Assembly (NCBI GenBank): GCA_006226595.1
Contig: SBGP01000015.1
Location: 1-34,047 of the forward strand
Length of the DNA: 34,047 nt
Origin: Deltaproteobacteria bacterium
Lineage (GTDB): Bacteria; Myxococcota_A; UBA796; GCA-2862545
Direction of reading: 5' to 3'
In this document: positions 17,700-23,938 of the stretch, piece after piece
How the letters are laid out: each line of letters begins with the position of its first letter
How positions within the stretch are numbered: the stretch's first letter is position 1
Made by a program: the position numbers and the translations under genes
Notes under the pieces: generated by a model
What the model saw: the letters and a program-made list of their open reading frames with translations, nothing else
The model's database searches: none
Told to the model about the DNA's origin: nothing

Positions 17700-18458
17700 A
17701 TGTTCCGCCTCACCCTGCACCTGCTCCCCTCCAAGCACGGTATCTCGTGGCGCAGTCCCGCCGACCTCGCGCGCTCGGCGGTGCGCAACCACGTGTCCCG
17801 CGGCGATCGGCGGCTCGGGCACGTCGCCATCGCGCTCAGCGGCCCCGACGGCGAGGTGCTCACCGGCATGACCGATGACGGCATGGACTCGCTGGGCCGA
17901 TTGTTGCGAGGTCACGGTCTCGAGGTGCTGCTCGCCGGCTTCCCGGGACGCATGGAGCGCGCCGAGGACCTGCGTGCCGAGCTGGCCCGCAAGCGCGGCG
18001 GTCCCCGCCACGGCGCGATCAGCTGGCAGCTGTCGGAGGCCGCGTACGCGCGCACCGCCCGCTACCTGCAGGAGTACCGGGAGCGCGGCGTGGACCGGAT
18101 CTACGGCCTGCCGCACCGTCCCCGCTTCGGCGAGGGCGCCGGATGCTCGGCCTTCGCGGTGTCCGTGGCCGACGTCGCGGGCGTGATGACCGAGGACCTG
18201 CACCGGGCGTGGGGCTACCGACTTCACCTGCCCCACGAGCTGGTCGGCGGTCCCGGCAAGCGCGTGCCCCTGCGCCGGCTGCTCACCGACGACGCGCCGT
18301 GGGCCGGACGCGAGGGCGTGCCGCTGCACTTCTACGACCCGGACACGATGCACGCCTGGCTGGTGCGCGAGCTTGGCCATCGTGGCGTCTCCGAGAGCAC
18401 ACTGACCCTCGATGCCCGCGAGTGGGCCGTCCCCGACGAGCCCATCTGGCTCGACTAG
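17700..18458 (+). CDS. Unknown protein, possible permuted NlpC/P60-like fold
   Basis: A 252-residue protein not assigned to a known family. A His in LGHVAIALSGPDGEVLTG (His41) comes before a Cys in GEGAGCSAFAVSV (Cys149). This His-then-Cys order, with the His at the start of a beta strand followed by a Gly-rich turn, is typical of circularly permuted NlpC/P60 or LRAT-like papain-fold proteins, which act as peptidases or acyl transferases. This is fold inference only. No signal peptide or membrane helix is obvious. The middle is Arg-rich and helical (MERAEDLRAELARKRGG), and the C-terminus is acidic. It lies 41 bp after the NAD(P)-binding gene on the same strand and converges on the sirtuin gene. 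Confidence 0.7.
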   Translation: MFRLTLHLLPSKHGISWRSPADLARSAVRNHVSRGDRRLGHVAIALSGPDGEVLTGMTDDGMDSLGRLLRGHGLEVLLAGFPGRMERAEDLRAELARKRGGPRHGAISWQLSEAAYARTARYLQEYRERGVDRIYGLPHRPRFGEGAGCSAFAVSVADVAGVMTEDLHRAWGYRLHLPHELVGGPGKRVPLRRLLTDDAPWAGREGVPLHFYDPDTMHAWLVRELGHRGVSESTLTLDAREWAVPDEPIWLD

Positions 18459-18466
18459 CGACGATG

Positions 18467-18482
18467 CGGGCTCGCGAGCCCG
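18467..18482. terminator. 16-bp palindrome between convergent genes
   Basis: CGGGCTCGCGAGCCCG is a perfect 16-base palindrome in the 34-bp gap between two converging stop codons. It could fold into a GC hairpin on either strand and serve as a bidirectional terminator, although no T-tract is present. Confidence 0.4.
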
Positions 18483-18492
18483 GCACTCGCGG

Positions 18493-19296
18493 TCACAGCC
18501 GCTCGACGAGGGCGGGCAGGACCTCCTGGACGGGGCCATCGACGCGCACGTTCGCGTGGGCATCGCCTCGGCTGGGTCCGAGGTTCACCACGCCGATGGG
18601 CAGACCGATGGCCGCGGCCTCGCGCACGAAGCGGTAGCCGCTGAACACGGCGAGCGAGGTACCGGCGACGAGCAGGCCCTCGGCCTGGCGCAGCAGCGAG
18701 AAGGCGCGGTCGACGCGGGGGCGCGGCACGCTCTCCCCGAAGAATACGACGTGAGGTTTGAGCACACCGCCGCAGGCACAGGCGGGAATTCGGAAGTCGG
18801 CGGTGTCGTCGAGCTCGGCGTCCCCGTCGGGTGCGAAGTCGGCCGTGCGATGGGCGAAGCGGGGGTTGAGCTGGACCAGAGCCTGCTGAAGCGCCGCGCG
18901 CGAGGACAGCGCGCCGCATGACAGGCACACGACCTCTTCGAGGGCACCGTGCAGCTCGACCACTCCGCGACTGCCGGCCCGGTGGTGCAGGCGGTCCACG
19001 TTCTGGGTGATCAGCCCGGTGGTGCGGCCCCGCTCCTCGAGGGCGGCGAGGGCGCGATGCGCGAGGTTGGGCGCGGCGGCGGCCACGCGCTGCCATCCCA
19101 CCGTCGACCGCGCCCAGTAGCGGCGGCGAGTCGCGTCGGAGTCGACGAACTCGCGGTATTGGATCGGGTTGCGAGCCCGCGCCAGCGTGCCCGGGCCTCG
19201 GTAGTCCGGGATGCCGGAAGCCGTGGACAGGCCCGCCCCGGTGAGCACCGCGATGCGGCGCCCCTCGAACAGCTCGGCGAGTGCGTCGACGGACAT
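18493..19296 (-). CDS. Sir2-family NAD-dependent deacylase, class II (SIRT4-like)
   Basis: A 267-residue sirtuin. NAD-binding motifs are VLTGAGLSTASGIPDYRG (residues 17-34) and ITQNVD (96-101). The general base is His116 in VELHG. The zinc cysteines are C124 and C127 (CLSC) with C173 and C175; the second pair is CxC rather than the CxxC of human SIRT4. The strings RNPIQYREFV, RRRYWARSTVGWQ and KPHVVFFGESVP match the class II sirtuins, which remove acyl groups from lysines or ADP-ribosylate proteins. It is cytosolic. The ATG at 19296 is chosen because the family begins there and GGAGG precedes it, though closely. An upstream frame to 19488 reads through the palindromic repeats (Gly-Ser-Asp-Pro units) and is artefactual. 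Confidence 0.9.
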   Translation of the reverse strand: MSVDALAELFEGRRIAVLTGAGLSTASGIPDYRGPGTLARARNPIQYREFVDSDATRRRYWARSTVGWQRVAAAAPNLAHRALAALEERGRTTGLITQNVDRLHHRAGSRGVVELHGALEEVVCLSCGALSSRAALQQALVQLNPRFAHRTADFAPDGDAELDDTADFRIPACACGGVLKPHVVFFGESVPRPRVDRAFSLLRQAEGLLVAGTSLAVFSGYRFVREAAAIGLPIGVVNLGPSRGDAHANVRVDGPVQEVLPALVERL

Positions 19297-19430
19297 GCCT
19301 CCGCGTATCACGTCCGTTCGCGGCGATTTGTCGCGAAGCGTCGGGTCGCCAGCAAGTTCCACGCCAGACCACGCGTTTCGCGGCCCGTCTGGGCGCTTCG
19401 GATCGCGGAGAGGCCGTAGCCATGCACATC

Positions 19431-19484
19431 CTGTGGGGTCAGACCCCCCTGTGGGGTCAGACCCCCCTGCGGGGTCTGACCCTG
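19431..19484. repeat. Three-unit tandem palindromic repeat (18-bp period)
   Basis: Three 18-bp units stand in tandem. The palindromic core GGGGTCAGACCCC occurs at 19435-19447 and 19453-19465, and a variant with a central T and a last-base change is at 19471-19483. Five-base linkers (CCTGT, CCTGC) separate the cores. A related core with the same period occurs at the end of the window (34024). The arrangement resembles REP-type repeats mobilised by RAYT transposases, but no transposase is present here. Confidence 0.85.
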
Positions 19485-19500
19485 TCACCGCACCGCTACT

Positions 19501-19515
19501 TGAAAATGAATATCA
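19501..19515. promoter_or_regulatory. Fur box-like operator upstream of bfd-bfr
   Basis: TGAAAATGAATATCA matches the 7-1-7 Fur consensus TGATAATnATTATCA at 12 of the 14 specified positions. It lies in a short AT-rich island (19500-19530) 37 bases before the bfd start. Fur-type control of iron-storage genes is well known, so iron-dependent regulation of this pair is likely. The genus-specific Fur consensus is unknown here. Confidence 0.65.
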
Positions 19516-19552
19516 ACTTCATTAAGACGTACATCCAAGCAGGAGGGGTCCC

Positions 19553-19750
19553 GTGATCCTGTGCCTCTGCGAAGCCGTCAACGACCGCACCATCGACACC
19601 GTCATCCGCGACGGCGCCCATAGCGTCCGCGAGATCGGTCGCCGCTGTGGTGCCGGTACCGGCTGTGGCCTGTGCAAGGTCGACCTTCGCGAGCGCCTCG
19701 CCGAACGCCGTGAGCGCGATGGCGAGCCGGAGCCCGTGCTCTCCAAGTAG
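19553..19750 (+). CDS. bfd: Bacterioferritin-associated ferredoxin
   Basis: A 65-residue BFD-like [2Fe-2S] protein that reduces the haem of bacterioferritin so that stored iron can be released. The cluster cysteines C4, C6, C38 and C41 (CLC near the start; GCGLC near the middle) are at the same positions as in E. coli Bfd. An extra Cys32 is present. The C-terminus is charged and short. The start is GTG, supported by AGGAGG seven bases upstream. It is the first gene of a pair with bfr 75 bp downstream, behind a Fur-box-like site. Related BFD domains occur in nitrite reductases and NifU, but the small size and the bfr neighbour make Bfd clear. Confidence 0.92.
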   Translation: MILCLCEAVNDRTIDTVIRDGAHSVREIGRRCGAGTGCGLCKVDLRERLAERRERDGEPEPVLSK

Positions 19751-19793
19751 GCGGCTGGGCGCGAACTCCCTCACACGGTAAGACATCGACCGA

Positions 19794-19820
19794 TGGAGGC
19801 GACCCCTCCACGCGCGGAGG
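19794..19820 (+). promoter_or_regulatory. Possible bfr translation switch: competing hairpins over the ribosome site
   Basis: TGGAGG (19794-19799) can pair with CCTCCA (19805-19810) across a 5-base loop. The same CCTCC (19805-19809) can instead pair with the bfr Shine-Dalgarno GGAGG (19816-19820) across a 6-base loop. The two structures exclude each other, so the leader could expose or hide the ribosome site. No ligand is evident, and coincidence is possible in GC-rich DNA. Confidence 0.35.
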
Positions 19821-19825
19821 TTCGT

Positions 19826-20296
19826 ATGGCAGTGAAGAGCGGCAAGGTGATCATCGACGCACTCAACGAGGTGCTCAGCGGCGAGCTCGCCGCGATCAAC
19901 CAGTACTTCCTGCACGCCAAGATGTTCGAGAACTGGGGTTACACCAAGCTCTACGAGAAGGTGTACCACGAGTCGATCGACGAGATGAAGCACGCCGACG
20001 TGCTCATCGAGCGCATCCTCTACCTCGACGGTCTGCCGAACGTGCAGCGCCTGGGTCGCGTGCGCATCGGCGAGAACCCGCGCGAGATGTTCGAAGCCGA
20101 CCTCGCCCTCGAGCAGGAAGCGATTCCGCGGCTGAACGACTTCATCAAGCTCTGCCGCGACGAAGGCGACAACGGCACCCGTGCGCTGCTCGTCGACATT
20201 CTCCGCAGCGAAGAAGAGCACCTCGACTGGCTCGAGACCCAGCTGGGCCTCATGGACCGGCTCGGAGAGAAGGCCTACCTCGCCGAGCAGCTCTAG
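19826..20296 (+). CDS. bfr: Bacterioferritin
   Basis: A 156-residue bacterioferritin, near the usual 158. It forms 24-subunit iron-storage shells that oxidise Fe(II) and keep the mineral core. Compared with E. coli Bfr the numbering is shifted by +2, and all ferroxidase ligands are present: E20, E53, H56, E96, E129 and H132, with Tyr27 nearby. The haem-binding Met54 is in SIDEMKHAD. The ATG at 19826 is chosen because GGAGG lies five bases upstream and it matches the family N-terminus; an in-frame ATG at 19793 has no ribosome site. It follows bfd, which provides the reductant for iron release. Its stop codon lies inside a hairpin shared with the converging gene. Confidence 0.97.
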   Translation: MAVKSGKVIIDALNEVLSGELAAINQYFLHAKMFENWGYTKLYEKVYHESIDEMKHADVLIERILYLDGLPNVQRLGRVRIGENPREMFEADLALEQEAIPRLNDFIKLCRDEGDNGTRALLVDILRSEEEHLDWLETQLGLMDRLGEKAYLAEQL

Positions 20297-20308
20297 GCAG
20301 TCTAGAGC
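20290..20308. terminator. Bidirectional hairpin containing both convergent stop codons
   Basis: GCTCTAG-GCAGT-CTAGAGC forms a perfect 7-bp stem with a 5-base loop. The left arm contains the bfr TAG stop (20294-20296), and the right arm contains the stop of the minus-strand membrane protein (20302-20304). It probably ends transcripts from both sides or marks their 3' ends, although no T-tract follows. Confidence 0.5.
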
Positions 20309-20862
20309 AGGCAGGCCAGCATCACGCCCATGAAGCCGAGCAGTCCCGCGTACACACGCAGGATGATCAGGATCAGGTCGTCACGAGCGTTCTCCTCGAT
20401 GACCTGCTTCGCAGCCGAGGCCCGCTCCTCGGGCGGCAGCATGAGGATCGGATCGGCGATCTTCGTGCGCAGCCGCATGAACTCGTTGCGCGGTGTGCGC
20501 AGGAACGCGTAGCTCCGCTGCTCGCCGCTCACGAAGGTGAACCGCCCCTTCGCGTCCTTTCCGGGACCCTCGAAGCCGACGATGTCGAGCTCGTTCCAGG
20601 GCAGCAGCTCGTTCTTCTCGACCTTCACGAGCACGATGCCCTTCTCGTCCGCGATGATGAATCCAGCCATCATCAGCCGCCACGTGGCGAGCGCCAGCAC
20701 CGCCGACATCGCGACGCCGGTGAAGTAGAACATCGACGTCGGCAGGAAGAGCAGCAGGCTCTTCGCCGTCAGGTTGACGAAGGGGATGAACGGCACCGCC
20801 AGTGCCCCGGCCAGGGCAACGACGAGGATGGGTCCCCACTCGGGCTTCGAGATCCAGCGCAT
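20302..20862 (-). CDS. Membrane protein with PH-like middle domain, unknown function
   Basis: A 186-residue protein. Two hydrophobic helices lie near the N-terminus (GPILVVALAGALAVPFIPFV; SLLLFLPTSMFYFTGVAMSAVL split by a turn), followed by a cytosolic segment of about 100 residues. The middle segment (GIVLVKVEKNELLPWNELDIVGFEG, then RSYAFLRTPRNEFMRLRTKI) resembles bacterial PH-like domains, where an LPWxEI element is common. A last helix (LILIILRVYAGLLGFMGVMLACLL) closes the protein. No catalytic residues are seen. It is the last gene of the exonuclease-purF-propeller run and ends in the hairpin shared with bfr. Confidence 0.72.
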   Translation of the reverse strand: MRWISKPEWGPILVVALAGALAVPFIPFVNLTAKSLLLFLPTSMFYFTGVAMSAVLALATWRLMMAGFIIADEKGIVLVKVEKNELLPWNELDIVGFEGPGKDAKGRFTFVSGEQRSYAFLRTPRNEFMRLRTKIADPILMLPPEERASAAKQVIEENARDDLILIILRVYAGLLGFMGVMLACLL

Positions 20863-20940
20863 GCCGAATCATCCCACGTGCGACGGCGAACCCAACCCCT
20901 CATTCGCATGTCACCGCGGCAGGTGCCGGGGTGAGCGGCC

Positions 20941-21831
20941 CTACTCTTCCCAGCTCCACAGCTGCACGCGCTCGGCGGCGGTGGCGAGCCAGCGCCCGCG
21001 GGTCGAGAACTCGGCGGCGGTCACCGCGCCCTCGAAGGCCTTGACCAGGTCCGGGCGAGCGCGCTTGTCCGGCGAATCGAGCACCGCCAACGCCACGGCG
21101 CCGGTGCGGGTCCCGAGACCCATGAAGCGACCGTCGGCGGAGATCGCGGCGGCCGTGACCTCGGGCATGCGCATCGACTGGGGCTGGCCGCCTTCGTGGC
21201 CCCAGATCGCCACGCCGGTCTTGGTCATGCCCATCACGAAGTGGCCGCTGACGCGCAGGCGGTGGCCGGTGGTGCCGCCCTCTGCCTTGGGGAAGCTGGA
21301 GCCGCGACCAAAGGGAATCACCTGCAGGCCCATCGGCACGGAACGCGCGAGCAGCGGGCGCCCCTCCGGGTGCAGGAAGGCACTCACGCCCTTGGGCAGC
21401 TTGGCGCGAGTCTTGACCTCGCCGTCCTTGATCGCGATGAGCAGGCGGCTGTCGACCCGGTCGCCGACGATCACCGCGAAGTCACCGAACCAGAAGCAGT
21501 CGATGTTCGCCATCATCTCGTGGCGACCTTCGCCGATCACCTGGCCCTTGATCGTGCGCTGGTACCAGTTGCCGTTGCGCGAGACGATGATGATGCGCTC
21601 GCGATCGGGGTGCACCTGCATCGCCGCTGGCTCGCCCACGTCCGAGTAGATCAGGCGAGTACCGAGCACCGGATCCACGCTGTGGACCTCGCCGGCCTTG
21701 GTGCCCACCAGCAGCTCGGCGCGCTTCGGGATCCAGGCGAGGGCCGTCGGGTCGGGAACCGGCGGACGCAGAATCGCCTCGAGGCCATGGCGCTCGTGCA
21801 GGTAATGGGCTTCGGTGACTTCACGCGTCAT
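20941..21831 (-). CDS. Beta-propeller-like protein, unknown function
   Basis: A 296-residue protein with repeating segments of about 40 residues that alternate beta strands and loops, like WD40/YVTN-type propellers: TALAWIPKRAELLVGTKAGE, PAAMQVHPDRERIIIVSRNG, AAAISADGRFMGLGTRTGAV and AAEFSTRGRWLATAAERVQL. No signal peptide is visible, so it is probably a cytosolic binding or scaffold protein. The ATG at 21831 is preferred; a GTG at 21870 would add 13 residues. It follows purF by 45 bp on the same strand and is likely cotranscribed with it. No enzymatic motif is seen, and its link with purine synthesis is unknown. Confidence 0.72.
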   Translation of the reverse strand: MTREVTEAHYLHERHGLEAILRPPVPDPTALAWIPKRAELLVGTKAGEVHSVDPVLGTRLIYSDVGEPAAMQVHPDRERIIIVSRNGNWYQRTIKGQVIGEGRHEMMANIDCFWFGDFAVIVGDRVDSRLLIAIKDGEVKTRAKLPKGVSAFLHPEGRPLLARSVPMGLQVIPFGRGSSFPKAEGGTTGHRLRVSGHFVMGMTKTGVAIWGHEGGQPQSMRMPEVTAAAISADGRFMGLGTRTGAVALAVLDSPDKRARPDLVKAFEGAVTAAEFSTRGRWLATAAERVQLWSWEE

Positions 21832-21876
21832 TCGCCGTACTCTACCGGAGTCGTCGGCGATCGCGATCACCAGACC

Positions 21877-23310
21877 TCAACAAGACCGACGGTCTTTGAG
21901 GATGTAGCTGCGTTCCGAGTCGGTGATCGGAACCACGTAGTCGCCGTCGAAGCAGGCGCTACACATGTTCATGCCGGCAACTTCGCGCAGTCCCTCGAGC
22001 GACAGATAGCTGACGCTGTCCACGTGAAAGGCCTCGGCGAGCTCCGCCTCGACTTCCTCGCGGGACTTGCCCGCCGCGATCAGCTCCGCCTCGGACGGCA
22101 TGTCGATGCCGTAGTAGCAGGGGTGCTTCACCGGAGGGCTGAAGATCAGCAGGTGGATCGCCGCCGGGTTGAGATCCTTCACCATCGCGGCGATGCGGCG
22201 CATCGTGCTGCCGCGGACCACGCTGTCGTCGATCAGCAGCACGCGCTTGCCCTCGAAGATCTCCCGGATCGGGTTCAGCTTCAGGCGGAGGGCCGCATCG
22301 CGGGTGGTCTGGTCCGGCATGATGAACGTGCGGCCGGAGTAGCGGTTCTTGATGAAGCCCTCGCGGTGCGGGATGCCGAGGGTCTCCGCGATCGCGAAGG
22401 CAGCGGGGCGCGAGGTGTCCGGGATCGCGACGACCACGTCGGCCTCGAAGCCCTTGCTGGCCCACTCGCGCGCGAGCTGCCGGCCGAGGCGACCGCGCAG
22501 GCTGTTCACGCGACCATCCTCCATCATCGAGTCGGGGCGCGCGAAGTAGATGCGCTCGAACACGCAGTGGCGGACCTGGCGCGGGAGGACGGCGCGGCGC
22601 ACCGGCTCCTTGCCCTTGCGGAACAGCACCATCTCGCCGGCCTCGACGAAGCCCTTGCGCGCGAAGCCCAGCACGTCGAGGGCGACGGACTCGGAGGCGC
22701 AGATCCACGCGCCGTCGGGCCGCTGGCCGAACACGGCGGGGCGGATCGCGTGCGGATCGCGGAAGGCGAGCAGCGTCTCCTCGCCGTCGACCTCGAGCAC
22801 CGCGACCACCGAGTAGCTGCCCTTGACCTGCTCCATCACCGCGCGGACCGCGCTGGCGACCTCGTCCTCGGTGTGGCCGGAGGGACGCAGCTTGTTCAGG
22901 GCGTCGGCGAGCACGAGCAGGATCGGCTCGCTGTCGCACTTGCTGTACACGTGCCAGCCGCGCTCGAGCAGGCTCGTGTGCAGCTCGTCCATGTTCGTGA
23001 CGTTGCCGTTGTGGGCGAGGATGATGCCCGGGCGACGGGTCATGAACGGCTGGGCGTCACCCCGCTCCGAGCTGCCCTGGGTCGGGTAGCGGACATGCCC
23101 GATGCCGCTCGCACCGGGGAGCTCCTCGGCGACGACGTGGGGCGGCAGGGCCTGGGTGACCATGCCGAGATCCTTGTGCAGGTGGAACCAGCCACCCTCG
23201 AAGGTGGCGATGCCCGCCGCGTCCTGTCCACGGTGTTGGATCGACTGCAGTCCCAGCGCGATGGCGGGGGCCACATGATCGACACCGACGATGCCTACGA
23301 ATCCGCACAT
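21877..23310 (-). CDS. purF: Amidophosphoribosyltransferase (glutamine PRPP amidotransferase)
   Basis: A 477-residue enzyme for the first committed step of purine synthesis, converting PRPP and glutamine to phosphoribosylamine. The N-terminal glutaminase has Cys2 as nucleophile (MCGFVGIVG), so no propeptide is needed if Met is removed, unlike B. subtilis. The PRPP-binding loop is VLLIDDSVVRGST (residues 357-369). Cysteines in RHCVFERIYFARPDS, HPCYYGID and MCSACFDGD correspond to the four [4Fe-4S] ligands of the B. subtilis-type enzyme, so an oxygen-labile cluster is predicted. Its start overlaps the 3' end of the exonuclease gene by 16 bases, which shows coupling. The open frame beyond 23310 is a shadow of that gene. 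Confidence 0.97.
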   Translation of the reverse strand: MCGFVGIVGVDHVAPAIALGLQSIQHRGQDAAGIATFEGGWFHLHKDLGMVTQALPPHVVAEELPGASGIGHVRYPTQGSSERGDAQPFMTRRPGIILAHNGNVTNMDELHTSLLERGWHVYSKCDSEPILLVLADALNKLRPSGHTEDEVASAVRAVMEQVKGSYSVVAVLEVDGEETLLAFRDPHAIRPAVFGQRPDGAWICASESVALDVLGFARKGFVEAGEMVLFRKGKEPVRRAVLPRQVRHCVFERIYFARPDSMMEDGRVNSLRGRLGRQLAREWASKGFEADVVVAIPDTSRPAAFAIAETLGIPHREGFIKNRYSGRTFIMPDQTTRDAALRLKLNPIREIFEGKRVLLIDDSVVRGSTMRRIAAMVKDLNPAAIHLLIFSPPVKHPCYYGIDMPSEAELIAAGKSREEVEAELAEAFHVDSVSYLSLEGLREVAGMNMCSACFDGDYVVPITDSERSYILKDRRSC

Positions 23311-23870
23311 GCGCGCTCCAGCAGCCGCACCAGGATCAGGGCCTGGTATTCGGCGTCGTAGTCGGCCCGATGGACCAGCTTGTCGTCCTGCGGGGGCAGG
23401 TCGAGGAGGCTCTCCAGCGTCTCCTTGTTGGAGTCCAGCCAGTGCAGCCCCAGGGTGCCCGTCGCCAGCGCCTTGGTATCCAGCGCCTTGTACCCGAACG
23501 GGTTCGCCCGCCCGCACGCGTGATACGCGTAGTTCACGAAGGACCAGTCGAAGGGCGCGTTGTGCCCCACGAACACGGGAGTCGATCCATCCACCGTCTG
23601 CTCGCGAACCCACTCGGAGAGCGCATCGAGGGCCTCGTCCAAGGCCTTGCCCTCGCGGCGGAGCGTGGCGATGTCCAGGCCGTTGACCTTCATCGCGCCC
23701 GGGTCCACGCGGGGAGCCGTCGGCGCGATCTCGACGTACCAGGGCTCGCCGATCGCGTAGCCATCGGCCTCTTCGACCACGCGCACCGCTCCGAGCGAGA
23801 TCATGTCGTACAACGCGGGAACGGGACCGCTGCACTCGATGTCGACGCAGAAGTAGGTGGCGCGGGGCAT
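23295..23870 (-). CDS. DEDDh-type 3'-5' exonuclease family protein
   Basis: A 191-residue RNase T/DnaQ-like exonuclease domain on its own. Exo I is FCVDIECSG (Asp10, Glu12), Exo II is VGHNAPFDWSFVN, and Exo III is VHRADYDAEYQ with the His-x4-Asp spacing of the DEDDh group. Members degrade single-stranded DNA or RNA ends using two metal ions; whether this one prefers RNA (RNase T or oligoribonuclease role) or DNA is not visible. AGGAG lies six bases before the ATG. It is the first gene of a minus-strand run with purF, the propeller protein and the PH-like membrane protein, and it is divergent from the retropepsin-like gene. Confidence 0.87.
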   Translation of the reverse strand: MPRATYFCVDIECSGPVPALYDMISLGAVRVVEEADGYAIGEPWYVEIAPTAPRVDPGAMKVNGLDIATLRREGKALDEALDALSEWVREQTVDGSTPVFVGHNAPFDWSFVNYAYHACGRANPFGYKALDTKALATGTLGLHWLDSNKETLESLLDLPPQDDKLVHRADYDAEYQALILVRLLERACADS

Positions 23871-23938
23871 CGGGACTCCTGTCGGAGACGCGCTCTAGCC
23901 CATCGCCCCCGGCCCCCTCAAGCAACGACGGAGTGCCA

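Noticed and set aside
19297-19488. 64-residue N-terminal extension of the sirtuin
   Set aside because: The extension translates the palindromic repeats as Gly-Ser-Asp-Pro units and lies before the usual family start.
21196-23361. A 721-codon plus-strand frame opposite purF
   Set aside because: purF on the other strand is unmistakable, and this frame shows only antisense composition.
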